NCBI GenBank assembly: GCA_014649155.1
Contig: BMSM01000001.1
Location: 1 to 64,000, forward strand
Reading direction: 5' to 3'
Source: Streptomyces griseoviridis
GTDB lineage: Bacteria; Actinomycetota; Actinomycetes; Streptomycetales; Streptomycetaceae
Length of the DNA: 64,000 bases
Shown here: positions 38,550-47,600 of the stretch, piece by piece
How positions within the stretch are numbered: the first letter of the stretch is position 1
Layout: each line of letters starts with the position of its first letter
The notes under the pieces: model-generated
Seen by the model: only the letters and a program-made list of their open reading frames with translations
Databases searched by the model: none
What the model was told of the DNA's origin: nothing
Position numbers and translations under genes: made by a program

Positions 38550-38688
38550 AGGCCCTCGAACGCGACATCCGTGGCTGGCTCGCGGACTGGAACGAACACC
38601 CCCGGCCCTTCGTCTGGACCAAGACCGCGACGAGATCCTGGACTAAGTCGCCGCCTACTGCCGACGAATCTCCGACTCAGATCACTAG
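38550..38688 (+). pseudogene. IS630-family transposase, C-terminal remnant
   Basis: Reads ALERDIRGWLADWNEHPRPF then VWTKT, a frame change, ADEILD, an in-frame stop, and VAAYCRRISDSDH before the final stop. NPRPFVWTKTADEIL is the standard IS630 C-terminus. Upstream (38390-38550) another unrelated fragment reads FHQEWKQAGAKEKLARTVEA and FRTIEEELDR; its origin is not recognised. Confidence 0.7.
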
Positions 38689-38693
38689 GGAGG

Positions 38694-38886
38694 CTGACCT
38701 GCTCTTTCCGGGTGAAAAGGGTGGCCTGCTTGCAGGGTCCGTGTTTCGGCGTGTCTGGGGCAAAGCGCGCGAGGAGGTCCTTTCGGAACGGGTAATAGTG
38801 TCCAGGTGCTGCTCGCCACGTACGCGCGCTGCATCGATGGCGAGGTCGGCGGAATCTAGGCCCTCGAAGACGATGAAGATCATCAA
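38694..38886 (+). pseudogene. Tyrosine integrase, C-terminal remnant
   Basis: DLLFPGEKGGLLAGSVFRRV and WGKAREEVL match the region between the catalytic Arg and HxxR boxes of Streptomyces element integrases. After a deletion the other frame reads VQVLLATYARCIDGEVGG with the catalytic Tyr context LLATYARCIDG, then a stop and ALEDDED. It ends 225 bp before the left copy of the tRNA-derived repeat, the usual place for int next to att. Confidence 0.65.
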
Positions 38887-39110
38887 TCGGCGGGCGCACG
38901 ACGAGCGGCCTCGGCCCCGTGGGAGCGGGGGCGGGGCCGCTTCGCTGTGCCCACTGGAGGGGGCCTCGGGCGCCTGATTCCTTGGGACGTATGTGGGACG
39001 AACACCCGTAGGGGCCCGGATTCGGTCGGTTCCAGCTGGACATCGACGCCTGCGGAGTGTGGGCGTGGGACTCTCGCTGGGGCGTCGCTCTAGGGGCTCT
39101 GACCTGCGTG

Positions 39111-39176
39111 TTAGTGCCCCGGATGGCGGCATGGTGGTGGCGCCCCCGGCAGGACTCGAACCTGCGGCCAAGCGCT
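39111..39176. repeat. Left copy of the 66-bp direct repeat (attL-like, tRNA-Arg 3' end)
   Basis: Matches 42832-42897 with one mismatch. Bases 39141-39176 equal the 3' part of tRNA-Arg from the T-arm to the anticodon stem; bases 39111-39140 equal sequence beyond the tRNA 3' end. The pair brackets 3.7 kb and marks an integration event. Confidence 0.85.
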
Positions 39177-39362
39177 GGAACGGCCGGGTGCAGGGGAAAT
39201 GGAGTAGCCGAGAGGCGTGGTGGCCGGAGAGCACTGCGATCAACCAATGGGGCGCAGCGCTCGCCGCCGGTCCGCCTGCAGGGGCAGGCATCAGACGGTG
39301 CGGTGCGGTGCGTGGTCGGAGAACCGGTTGTCGGTGTCGATGCGGATCTCACGTACGCCTGG

Positions 39363-39830
39363 CTAGGAGCGGGGGAGGGGGTCGTTGGTGGCGGCGATGA
39401 CCTGGCAGGCGTAGCCGTCGGGTGAGGCGTCGTCGGCTATGTCGATGAAGGTGTTGATCAGCCGCAGCCCGGTGGCGTGGTCCAGGCCCTGGGATCCGAG
39501 GCCGGCCAGGAGGGAGTCGATGATGAGCAGCGGGGGCACGCGGACGGCGGGGTCGACGCGGCCGAGGTCGCGCAGGGCCAGGAGCAGCGCGACGTTGGTG
39601 GCGGCCCTCGGGCTGCCGCCGACTGAACTGTGGGCGAAGGTCTTGTCGACGTCGTGGCGTTCCTTGACGCGGGTGGTGAAGTCACCGGGGTCGATGAAGG
39701 CGGTCTCGACGTCGGGGCTGATCTGCTGAAGCCGGGCGAGGAAGAACTCCGACCAGCGTCCGGTGAGCTTCTTGCGGCGTACCTCGTGGGCCGGCAGGCC
39801 ACCTGGCTCGAAGAGCTTGCATCGCGCCAC
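39363..39830 (-). pseudogene. C-terminal fragment of an SMC/ABC-type ATPase
   Basis: 156 codons without the Walker A part. SSVGGSPRAATNVALLLALR resembles an ABC signature helix, and PLLIIDSLLAGLGSQGLD a Walker B and D-loop, as in SMC-like ATPases with a long coiled coil. It ends in VIAATNDPLP. No start with a ribosome site is seen, so this is likely a truncated relic of a larger gene. The lost gene could have been a DNA-repair or defence ATPase. Confidence 0.55.
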
Positions 39831-40060
39831 CCGCTACGACGTGGGTGAGACCTGGGTCGCCAAACACGATCAGCCGAACAGGCGCGGGGCCGAGGACCGC
39901 CTACCCGGGGGCGGGGGGAAATCGGCCTGTGCGGTAGACGGGCAGAGCACGAGGGCGTCCTGTCCGAACGATCACGAAACATGCCCAGCCCGCTGAGAGA
40001 CAGCAGTGAGGCTCATATGGCGACCTAGGGTCAAGTCACACGATCGGAAGGAATAGCCGC

Positions 40061-40840
40061 ATGAAGACGCTGGTTGTCCACGCCCACCCAGAGCCGAAGT
40101 CGCTCAACAGCTCGCTCAAGGACCTGACAGTGTCCACTTTGGAGAGCGCTGGCCATGAGGTACAGGTGAGCGATCTTTACGCGATGAACTGGAAGGCGGT
40201 ACTGGACGCCGCAGACTACGGTCTGGATGCCTCGCAACGGCTCAAGGTCGCCCTCGACTCAGGCCGGGCCTTCGAAAGCGGTGCGCTCACTGCGGATGTC
40301 CTCGCCGAGCAGGAGAAGCTGCTGTGGGCGGACACGATCATCTTCCATTTTCCGCTGTGGTGGTACACGATGCCCGCGATCCTCAAGGGCTGGGTGGACC
40401 GGGTGTTCACCTACCGCTTCGCGTACGGCGTCGGCGAGCATAACGAAACGAAGTACGGCGAACGTTACGGTGAAGGAACCCTGGCGGGCAAGCGGGCCAT
40501 GCTGTCGGTCACCACCGGCGGTCCGGAATCGCAGTACGACGCTCGCGGAATCAACGGCCCCATCGACGATCTGCTCTTCCCGATCCAGCACGGCATCCTC
40601 TACTACCCGGGCATCGAGGTGCTGCCGCCGTTCGTGCTCTACAGCGCCGACCGGATGACCGACGAGGAGTACCAGGACGTCGCCAAGGCCTGGGAGCAGC
40701 GCCTGCTGACCATGGGGTCGACCGAACCGATCGCGTTCCGGCGGCAGAACTTCGGGGACTACGAGATTCCCTCGCTGCGTCTGAAGGAAGGACTGGAGCC
40801 CGCAGGCCGCACGGGTTTCGGACTGCATGTGCGCAGCTGA
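40061..40840 (+). CDS. NAD(P)H:quinone oxidoreductase, flavodoxin fold
   Basis: 259 residues of the NQO1/MdaB family. MKTLVVHAHPEPKSLNSSL is the flavin phosphate-binding start, IIFHFPLWWYTMPAILKGWV and DRVFTYRFAYG the central motif, and SVTTGGPESQY the isoalloxazine loop. It reduces quinones by two electrons in the cytosol. ATG at 40061 follows GGAAGGA. It is the only intact enzyme gene between the 66-bp repeats and its GC content is lower than in core genes, as expected for acquired DNA. Confidence 0.88.
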   Translation: MKTLVVHAHPEPKSLNSSLKDLTVSTLESAGHEVQVSDLYAMNWKAVLDAADYGLDASQRLKVALDSGRAFESGALTADVLAEQEKLLWADTIIFHFPLWWYTMPAILKGWVDRVFTYRFAYGVGEHNETKYGERYGEGTLAGKRAMLSVTTGGPESQYDARGINGPIDDLLFPIQHGILYYPGIEVLPPFVLYSADRMTDEEYQDVAKAWEQRLLTMGSTEPIAFRRQNFGDYEIPSLRLKEGLEPAGRTGFGLHVRS

Positions 40841-41176
40841 CGAACTTGGCCTGGGTGACGACCGGGTTGTTCACCCGGCAATGACCGGCAGGACTGCAGC
40901 CGAGGGGACCAAGGTGCTGTCACAGGACTCGCAGGGTCGGCCGAAACTCAGGGAGAGGGGCTGCTGGGCCACCTCTGCCGCCGCCGGACCTCGCCCGTCC
41001 GTTGAGGGGAAGCGCAGCGTGCCGGCCTTGACCTCCAGATAGCTGCGGAGCCGCCCGAGAACGGTCCGCGGTCGATGGCGAAGCCGGTGCCGACTGCGCG
41101 ATGCGCCGGGTTCCCTCCCGTGCCGTCGACGCGCGGCGGCTTCCCTCTGCGCGTCCGACGCACGGCTGCCGGACGG

Positions 41177-41995
41177 TCAGGCGAACTCGGCCAGGATGTC
41201 GCGCACATCGCTGAACGCGGCGTCCATACCGTGGACGCGGGCGACGGCGAACGGGATCAGGACGACCTCATCGATGCCGGCCTCGTAGTGGGCGCGGAGC
41301 CGGCGGCCACGTCACCTGGTTTGCCGTACAGGGAGACGCGCTCTTCCACCAGTTCGCGGGCCGATCCCACCGGGTCGGACACGTGAACGTCCAGGCCGGC
41401 GCGGCGCAGCATGTCGCTGTAGTGGTGGCCCCGGAGGTGTTCACCGGTTTCGAGCTGGGCCAGGAGGAGGGCGTTGCGGCCGTCCCGGCCCAGGGCGGCG
41501 TGCACCACGGTCGCGACCCGGGCCGGGTCCGCCCGGCCGACGTGGCGCCGGCCGACAGGGCGGGCAGGAGGGTGTCGCGTACGTAGGGGGGCGGGGTGAG
41601 CCAGGTGACCGCGACGTCGGCCGAGGCGCCCGCCGCGCGGGCCATGCCCGGGCGCAGCCTGCCAGCGCCGATCTCAGCGTCCGGGGTGGTGAGGAGGGCG
41701 TCGGTGGCCAGCCGCGGCAGGCCCATCCGGCCGACGTGGAACAGGGGCCCCGGTGGTCCACGCGGTTCGCTTCGAGTAGCCGTCCCATGACACGGATGTG
41801 CTCGGCTACGGCGGAGTTCGGCGGCGCCGTAGGCGACGACGGGCGGGTGGCCGGTGAGGACGCCAGGGACCCGGCCTGGGCTGCGGCATCGTAGGGATGA
41901 CGCAGTGCCATGAGGGCGACGGACAGTCCGACCGGGATGCGGTGGCCGGCTCCGGCGAGGTAGGCGAGGGTCAGCTCCCAGAGGGCGCCGAGGAT
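41177..41995 (-). pseudogene. F420-dependent LLM-class oxidoreductase, truncated and frameshifted
   Basis: Three frames on the minus strand together read as a luciferase-like monooxygenase: LAYLAGAGHRIPVGLSVALM, ALRHPYDAAAQAGSLAS; later LFHVGRMGLPRLATDALLTT, TWLTPPPYVRDTLLPALSAG; then VVHAALGRDGRNALLLAQLE, ERVSLYGKPGDVAAG and a C-terminal VRDILAEFA. At least three frame changes occur and about 50 N-terminal residues are missing at the junction with the HNH remnant. Confidence 0.72.
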
Positions 41996-42514
41996 CGGAC
42001 GGGCTACGACCGGAACCTGTTCAAGCACTGGAACGCGGGGCTGAAGCGGGACGGCTGTGACACCCGCAAGGAGATCCTCATCTCCGAGGCGGTCGAGGCG
42101 CCGACGGTGGGAGCCCGGTGAAAGATCACGGGTGGTTCGTGGTGGTCGTACTACGACGAGCGGACACAGACGGACGTCGCGGACCTGGACATCGACCACA
42201 TGGTGCCGCTCGCGGAGGCGTGGGACTCCGGGGCGTCGGACTGGACCGCCGCCCGGAGGGAGGCGTACGCCAACGACCAGGGTGCGGAGGAGTCGTTGAT
42301 CGCGGTCACGGACCGGGTGAACCAGGCGAAGGGCGACCAGGACCCGGCGGAGTGGCTGCCACCGGCGGAAGGCACGCTGTGCCGGTACGTACCCGAGTGG
42401 GTGGGGACGAAGCTCCGCTGGGAGCTGACGGCGGACGAGGCGGAAACGGATACGCTGCGGGACCTGGCCGGCGAGTGCGCGGGGCAGACGGTGACGTACG
42501 AAGTCACGGAGTAG
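41990..42514 (+). pseudogene. Secreted HNH endonuclease-like gene, 5'-truncated with an in-frame TGA
   Basis: The frame reads EDRTGYDRNLFKHWNAGLKR, DGCDTRKEILISEAVEAPTV, then a TGA at 42119-42121, then KITGGSWWSYYDERTQTDVA, DLDIDHMVPLAEAWDSGA (the DxDHxxP nuclease core) and further to VGTKLRWELTADEAETDTLR. Homologues known to me have Cys where the TGA stands, so TGC-to-TGA is the simplest explanation. The signal peptide and N-terminus are missing. Confidence 0.75.
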
Positions 42515-42585
42515 CGGACCGGGCTGACCCCCGTCGCCCGGGCGGCGGGGGCCGCCTCGTCGTGTCTGGGTACGCCCCCCCCCGC

Positions 42586-42861
42586 ATGATTCGCGCAGTG
42601 ATGTTCGATGTCGGCGAGTGCCTCGTGGACGAGACCCGGGAGTACGGCACCTGGGCCGACTGGCTCGGCGTCCCCCGCCACACCTTCGCCGCCATGTTCG
42701 GCGCCGTCATCGCCCAGGGCCGCGCCTACCGCGACGTCTTCCAGGAGTTCCGGCCCGGCTTCGACCTGTACGCCGAACGCGAGAAGCGGGCCGAGGCCGG
42801 ACAGCCGGAAACCTTCGGCGAGGACGACCTCTTAGTGCCCCGGATGGCGGCATGGTGGTAG
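42586..42861 (+). pseudogene. HAD-superfamily hydrolase, truncated at the att repeat
   Basis: ATG at 42586 starts MIRAVMFDVGECLVDETREY with the HAD motif I nucleophile Asp in FDVGE. The protein reads normally to GEDDL at 42831, where the 66-bp repeat begins and adds LVPRMAAWW before a stop. The remaining two thirds of a HAD protein are absent, so integration or deletion at the tRNA cut the gene. Confidence 0.75.
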
Positions 42862-42897
42862 CGCCCCCGGCAGGACTCGAACCTGCGGCCAAGCGCT
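42832..42897. repeat. Right copy of the 66-bp direct repeat (overlaps tRNA-Arg)
   Basis: Partner of 39111-39176. Bases 42862-42897 lie within the functional tRNA-Arg gene; bases 42832-42861 lie beyond its 3' end. The truncated HAD gene ends at its left edge. Confidence 0.85.
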
Positions 42898-42934
42898 TAG
42901 AAGGCGCCTGCTCTATCCACTGAGCTACGGGGGC
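42862..42934 (-). tRNA. tRNA-Arg (anticodon TCT)
   Basis: On the minus strand the sequence folds as a full cloverleaf: acceptor GCCCCCG/CGGGGGC, D-arm GAGC..GGATAGAGC region, anticodon loop CTTCTAA with TCT, T-arm GCAGG-TTCGAGT-CCTGC. CCA is not encoded. The gene is the integration target of the island to its left. Confidence 0.93.
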
Positions 42935-43257
42935 CTGGTGTGGTGGCCTGACGTCCTGGTGGCCGGAGTGCGGGCCGGTCCGTGACGGTGCCGGGGACAA
43001 GGATAGGGCTCCCGGCTCCTCGTCCCTGATGCTTCCCCTCCGTGGCTCGATGTGGAGGTTCAGTGAAGCAGCATCGATAATCGCAGGCAGGTGCGAATCG
43101 CGCATCGCTTTTGACGCCCCGCGCATCGGGTGTTGTGCACTCGTTATGCCTGGACTGCGTTCTCGCCCTACTCGCCCCTTCCGCCCCAAGTGTCGGGTCG
43201 GCGCGCAGACATACTCATATGCTTCAGAATTCCCCTAAAATTGGGCATTCTTCCCAT
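42935..43257. other. Intergenic region between tRNA-Arg and the GTPase pair
   Basis: No gene recognised. It must hold the promoter of tRNA-Arg (minus) and of the GTPase operon (plus); neither shows an obvious -35/-10 pair. GGGCATTC and CCCATGTGGTG near 43243-43263 surround the GTPase start. Confidence 0.4.
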
Positions 43258-44865
43258 GTGGTGACCTTGGACGTACGGCCTCAGCTGCTCGACGCACTCT
43301 CCGCCCTGCGCGACCGTGTCGCGGCCGCACGCTTCCCGCTGCCCCTGGCGGGGGCGCCACGCGCGCGTGCCAACCGCGACGAACTCCTCGCCCAGCTCGA
43401 CGACTACTTGGTGCCCCGGCTCAGGGACCCCGACTCGCCGCTGCTCGCGGTCGTCGGCGGCTCCACCGGCGCCGGGAAGTCCACCCTGGTGAACTCCCTC
43501 GTGGGCCGCCGGGTCAGCGAGGCCGGCGTGCTGCGGCCGACGACACGCACCCCGGTCCTGGTCTGCCATCCGGAGGACCACCACTGGTTCAGCGGCATGC
43601 GGGTGCTGCCGCACCTCACGCGCGTGTGGGTGCCGCACCAGGACCCCGGCGACGACCTGCTGCTCCCCGGCGAGAACCCCGCGCGCGTGCTGCGCATCGA
43701 GACCGCCGACACCCTGCCGCCGGGCCTCGCCCTCCTCGACGCGCCCGACATCGACTCCCTGATCGCCGACAACCGCACGCTGGCCGCCGAGCTGATCTGC
43801 GCCGCCGACATCTGGGTGATGGTCACCACGGCCGCCCGCTACGCCGACGCCGTCCCCTGGCACCTGCTGCGCACCGCCAAGGAGTACGACGCCACCCTCG
43901 TCACCGTGCTGGACCGGGTGCCGCACCAGGTCGTCTCCGAGGTCTCCCGGCAGTACGCGGCCCTGCTCACCAAGGCCGGCCTCGGCGACGTACCCCGGTT
44001 CACCGTGCCCGAGCTGCCCGAGTCCGCGTGGGGCGGCGGACTGCTGCCGGCCACCGCCGTGGCCGCGCTGCGCGCCTGGCTCGTGCACCGGGCCCAGGAC
44101 CCCGCCGCCCGGCACCACGTGATGGGCCGGACGGCGTACGGCCTGCTGGACTCCCTCAGGCGCCGGATGCCCGAGCTGGCCGGTGCCGCCGCCGCGCAGT
44201 ACTCCGCCGCCCTGCGGCTCACCTCCGCCGTCGACGCCTCGTACGACAGCGAGCACGCGCGCGTGCGGGGCCGGTTGCAGTCGGGCGCCGTGCTCGCCGG
44301 GGACGCCCTGAAGCGCTGGCGGGCCTTCCCGCTCGACTGCGCCCCCGGGGAGCTGCTGGACTCCCTGGTGGAGAGTCTGAGCGCGCTCCTGGTGTGCGCG
44401 GTCACCGCCGCCGACGAGCGCGTCGACCAGGCGTGGCGCCGCGAACCGGCCGCCGCCTGCCCCGACCTGACGGCCCGCGACCCCGCCCCGGACGGCCCCG
44501 AGCACCGGATCGGGCTGGCCGTACGGCGGTGGCGGCGCGAGCTGGAGGAGTACGCCGACGAGGAGGTCCGCGAGCTGGACCGGAGTCTCGCCCCGGACCC
44601 CGAGGTGGTCGCCGCCCTGGTCGCCACCGTGCTGCTCGGCGGGCGCCGGGCGCGGACCGCCGGGGAGTCGCTCGCGGAGCGGATCGGCGCCCATGGCGCG
44701 CTGCGGCTGCGGGACCGCGGCGGGAGCCTCCTCACCGAACACGTGGACCGGATCATGCACATCGAACGCGAACGCCGGCTCGCCCCGCTGGACGCCCTGG
44801 ACGTCCATCCCGAACCGCAGGCCGAACTCATCGCCGCGCTGTCCCTGCTGCAGAAGGAGAGGTGA
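43258..44865 (+). CDS. dynA: Dynamin-like GTPase, DynA-type
   Basis: About 535 residues. The GTPase domain has a P-loop [20 protein letters not shown], a switch region with [21 protein letters not shown] for the DxxG motif and TVLDRVPHQ in the NKxD position. The rest is helical. It forms an operon with a second GTPase that has two membrane segments. This arrangement matches the DynA/DynB pair that stabilises FtsZ rings in Streptomyces sporulation septa, by memory of that system. The start is uncertain: GTG 43258 or 43261, or ATG 43219, none with a clear ribosome site. Confidence 0.75.
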   Translation: MVTLDVRPQLLDALSALRDRVAAARFPLPLAGAPRARANRDELLAQLDDYLVPRLRDPDSPLLAVVGGSTGAGKSTLVNSLVGRRVSEAGVLRPTTRTPVLVCHPEDHHWFSGMRVLPHLTRVWVPHQDPGDDLLLPGENPARVLRIETADTLPPGLALLDAPDIDSLIADNRTLAAELICAADIWVMVTTAARYADAVPWHLLRTAKEYDATLVTVLDRVPHQVVSEVSRQYAALLTKAGLGDVPRFTVPELPESAWGGGLLPATAVAALRAWLVHRAQDPAARHHVMGRTAYGLLDSLRRRMPELAGAAAAQYSAALRLTSAVDASYDSEHARVRGRLQSGAVLAGDALKRWRAFPLDCAPGELLDSLVESLSALLVCAVTAADERVDQAWRREPAAACPDLTARDPAPDGPEHRIGLAVRRWRRELEEYADEEVRELDRSLAPDPEVVAALVATVLLGGRRARTAGESLAERIGAHGALRLRDRGGSLLTEHVDRIMHIERERRLAPLDALDVHPEPQAELIAALSLLQKER

Positions 44866-44868
44866 CCG

Positions 44869-46959
44869 GTGACCGCCGTCACTGACCAGGACCCCACCGA
44901 GCACAGCGACCACACGGGGAACACCAGGGCCGCACCGGACGGTTCGCCGGGCGACGATGAGAGGCACGCCGAGGAACGCCCGCGAGGGCTCCGGGGTCTC
45001 CTGCGCCGCGGCGAACGGGGGGACGAACACGGGCAGGGAGAGGGGGAGGGACACGGGGAGCACGAGGAGGAGCGGGGCGGCGAGGACGGGAAGGGCGAGG
45101 CGCGCGGCAGGGCGCTCACCGGACGAGCGCGCCACGCGGAGGCGTCCCGCGCACCCGGCGGGAACGGCTCACCCGCGCGCGCGGGTGACGCGGAGGGTGA
45201 CGAGGACGCCTGGGACGACGGCCTGATCGCGCGCCGGGTGAACGAGACCGACGCCGCCGACCCCTTCTCCGCCGTCTCCCCCCTCACCGAGAGCCGTCCC
45301 TCCGGCGGCCTCTCCTCCGTGACCCCGCTCGCCTACGACGGCCCGCTCCGCTCCCGGCTCGACGCCCTGCGCGAACTGGTCGGCCTCTCCCGTACCCGGC
45401 TGGACAGCAGGACCCTCGCCGAGGCCGGGCGGGTTCTCGACGAGGCCGCCGCGCGGCGCCGCCTCTCCGGACAGCACACCGTCGTCGCCCTCGCGGGCGC
45501 GACCGGGAGCGGCAAGTCCCAGCTGTTCAACGCGCTCGCCGGGGTCAACATCTCGGAGACCGGGGTGCGCCGGCCGACCACCGCCGCGCCCATCGCGTGC
45601 AGCTGGAGCGACGGCGCGGCCACCCTCCTGGACCGTCTCGGCATCCCCGGCCGGCTGCGCCGCAGGCCCGTGCAGCAGCCCGGCGCCGACGAGCAACTGC
45701 GCGGACTCGTCCTCGTCGACCTGCCCGACCACGACTCCGCCGCCGTACAGCACCGGGAGCAGGTCGACCGGGTCCTGGGCCTGGTCGACGCCGTCATCTG
45801 GGTCGTCGACCCGGAGAAGTACGCCGACGCCATCCTCCACGAGCGGTATCTGCGCCCCCTGGCGGGCCACGCCGAGGTCACCTTCGTCGTCCTCAACCAG
45901 GTCGACCGGCTGCCCGGCGAGGCCGCCGAGCAGGTCCTCGACGACCTGCGGCGCCTGCTCGACGAGGACGGCATCGCGCTCGGCGAGCACGGCGAACCGG
46001 GGGCGACCGTGCTCGCCCTGTCCGCGCTCACCGGGGACGGCCTCGGGGAACTGCGCGAGGCGCTCGGCCAGTTCGTGGCGGCCCGGGAGGCGCCGGCCCG
46101 CCGGATCTCCGCCGACGTGGACGCCGCCGCGTGGCGGCTGCGGTCGGTGTACGTCACCGGGCGGCGGACCGGGCTGAGCGAGGAGGCGCGGGAGGAGTTC
46201 GCCGACCGGCTCGCGGACGCGGTGGGCGCGACCGCGGCGGGCGAGGCGGCCGAACGCGCCTGGCTGCGCAACGCGAGCCGGGCGTGCGGCACGCCCTGGC
46301 TGCGGCTGTGGCGCTGGCACCACGGGCGGCGCGAACCCGTCACCGGACGGCTGACGCCGCGCGCCCAGGCAGACGAGGAGGCCACGGCCCGGCAGCGCGT
46401 CGAGCAGGCGGTGCGCACGGTGGCCGACCGGGCGTCCGTCGGGCTGCCCGCGCCCTGGGCGCAGGCGGTGCGCGAGGCGGCGGTCCGGGGTGCCCAGGGG
46501 CTGCCCGAGGCGCTCGACGAACTGGCCGCCCGTTCCGGGCTGCCGCCGGGGCGCCCGCCGCGGCCGGGGTGGTGGCCGGTGGCCGTGCTGGCACAGGCGG
46601 CGATGACGCTGGTGCAGGTGGTGGGCGGGCTGTGGCTGCTGGGGCAGATCGTCGGCGTCCTGTCGCCCAACCTGGGCGTGCCGGTGCTGCTCATGGTGTG
46701 CGGGATCGTCGGCGGCCCCCTCATCGAGTGGAGCTGCCGCATGGCGGCACGGGGCCCGGCCAGACGGTACGGCCAGGAGGCGGAACGCCGGCTGCGGGAG
46801 ACTGCCGCCGGGTGCGGCCGGGCGAGGGTGCTGGACCCGGTGGCGGCGGAGCTGCTGCGGTACCGGGAGGTGCGGGAGCAGTACGGGCGGGTGACGGGGG
46901 CGGGGATCCCGGGGCCGGGCGTTCCGGGCGTCCCGGGTTCGGGGGTCCGGGTGGGCTGA
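44869..46959 (+). CDS. dynB: Membrane-associated dynamin-like GTPase, DynB-type
   Basis: 696 residues. The first 125 are charged and Gly/Glu/Arg-rich (disordered). The GTPase domain has VVALAGATGSGKSQLFNALA, RRPTTAAPIACSW, VLVDLPDHDS and VVLNQVDRLP. Two membrane helices lie near residue 570 (WWPVAVLAQAAMTLVQVVGG and GVPVLLMVCGIVGGPLIEWS). GTG at 44869 follows AAGGAGAGGTGACCG; the gap to the upstream GTPase is only 3 bp. The two-TM architecture fits DynB, which anchors DynA at the septum. Confidence 0.78.
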   Translation: MTAVTDQDPTEHSDHTGNTRAAPDGSPGDDERHAEERPRGLRGLLRRGERGDEHGQGEGEGHGEHEEERGGEDGKGEARGRALTGRARHAEASRAPGGNGSPARAGDAEGDEDAWDDGLIARRVNETDAADPFSAVSPLTESRPSGGLSSVTPLAYDGPLRSRLDALRELVGLSRTRLDSRTLAEAGRVLDEAAARRRLSGQHTVVALAGATGSGKSQLFNALAGVNISETGVRRPTTAAPIACSWSDGAATLLDRLGIPGRLRRRPVQQPGADEQLRGLVLVDLPDHDSAAVQHREQVDRVLGLVDAVIWVVDPEKYADAILHERYLRPLAGHAEVTFVVLNQVDRLPGEAAEQVLDDLRRLLDEDGIALGEHGEPGATVLALSALTGDGLGELREALGQFVAAREAPARRISADVDAAAWRLRSVYVTGRRTGLSEEAREEFADRLADAVGATAAGEAAERAWLRNASRACGTPWLRLWRWHHGRREPVTGRLTPRAQADEEATARQRVEQAVRTVADRASVGLPAPWAQAVREAAVRGAQGLPEALDELAARSGLPPGRPPRPGWWPVAVLAQAAMTLVQVVGGLWLLGQIVGVLSPNLGVPVLLMVCGIVGGPLIEWSCRMAARGPARRYGQEAERRLRETAAGCGRARVLDPVAAELLRYREVREQYGRVTGAGIPGPGVPGVPGSGVRVG

Positions 46960-46992
46960 GGACGCCGGCCGTCACTCTTCCGGGTGGTGGAG

Positions 46993-47019
46993 TTGTCCAC
47001 AGGCCGGCCGTCGTCCACA
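46993..47019. promoter_or_regulatory. Two DnaA-box-like 9-mers upstream of ssbB
   Basis: TTGTCCACA (46993-47001) is the Streptomyces DnaA-box consensus; TCGTCCACA (47011-47019) differs by one base. They are in the same orientation, 18 bp apart, about 115 bp before the ssbB start. Confidence 0.5.
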
Positions 47020-47132
47020 GGGCCCGGCGGCTCGGGACGGCGTCCCGCAGTCTGGCCGTGCGGCGATCGCGACGGACGCGACCGCCCCGGCCGTACGGGA
47101 CAGCCCCGTCGGCGGCGGAAAGGTTGATGACG

Positions 47133-47600
47133 ATGAACGAGACGATGATCTGCGTGGTGGGCAACGTGGCGACGCGGCCCGTCTTCCGGGAACTGGCGAA
47201 CGGCCCGTCGGCCCGTTTCCGGCTGGCGGTCACCGCGCGGTACTGGGACCGCGAGAAGAGCGCGTGGGCGGACGGCCACACCAGCTTCTTCACGGTGTGG
47301 GCCAACCGCCAGCTCGCCGCCAACGCGGCGGGATCGCTGGACGTGGGGGAGCCGGTCATCGTGCAGGGCCGGTTGAAGGTGCGGACCGACGTGCGCGAGG
47401 GACAGAGCTGGACCTCGGCGGACATCGACGCGGTGGCCATCGGCCACGACATGGCGCGCGGCACGTCGGCCTTCCGGCGGGTGACCCGGCCCGAGGCGGC
47501 GGCCTCCGCCGCGCGCCCCGAACCCGACTGGGAGACACCCGCGGAGCGGCCCGGGGGCCAGGAGCCCGCCCAGCGCCCGGAACCCGCCGCGGTGACCTGA
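47133..47600 (+). CDS. ssbB: Single-stranded DNA-binding protein, SsbB type
   Basis: 155 residues. The OB-fold reads MNETMICVVGNVATRPVFRE, RFRLAVTARYWDREKSAWAD, FFTVWANRQLAANAAGSLDV and EPVIVQGRLKVRTDVREGQS. A short Pro/Glu tail (QEPAQRPEPAAVT) lacks the acidic DDDIPF-type end of the main SSB. This matches Streptomyces SsbB, the paralogue needed for chromosome segregation in sporulation. ATG 47133 sits 9 bases after GGAAAGG; ATG 47127 is too close. It lies downstream of the dynamin pair. Confidence 0.88.
   Translation: MNETMICVVGNVATRPVFRELANGPSARFRLAVTARYWDREKSAWADGHTSFFTVWANRQLAANAAGSLDVGEPVIVQGRLKVRTDVREGQSWTSADIDAVAIGHDMARGTSAFRRVTRPEAAASAARPEPDWETPAERPGGQEPAQRPEPAAVT

Noticed and set aside
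42119..42121. In-frame TGA at a Cys position read as selenocysteine
   Set aside because: The gene also lacks its N-terminus, no SECIS-like hairpin is evident, and HNH nucleases are not selenoproteins. A nonsense mutation is simpler.
42707..43189. A 160-codon minus-strand open frame over tRNA-Arg
   Set aside because: It runs through the tRNA gene and the att repeat and has no recognisable domain.
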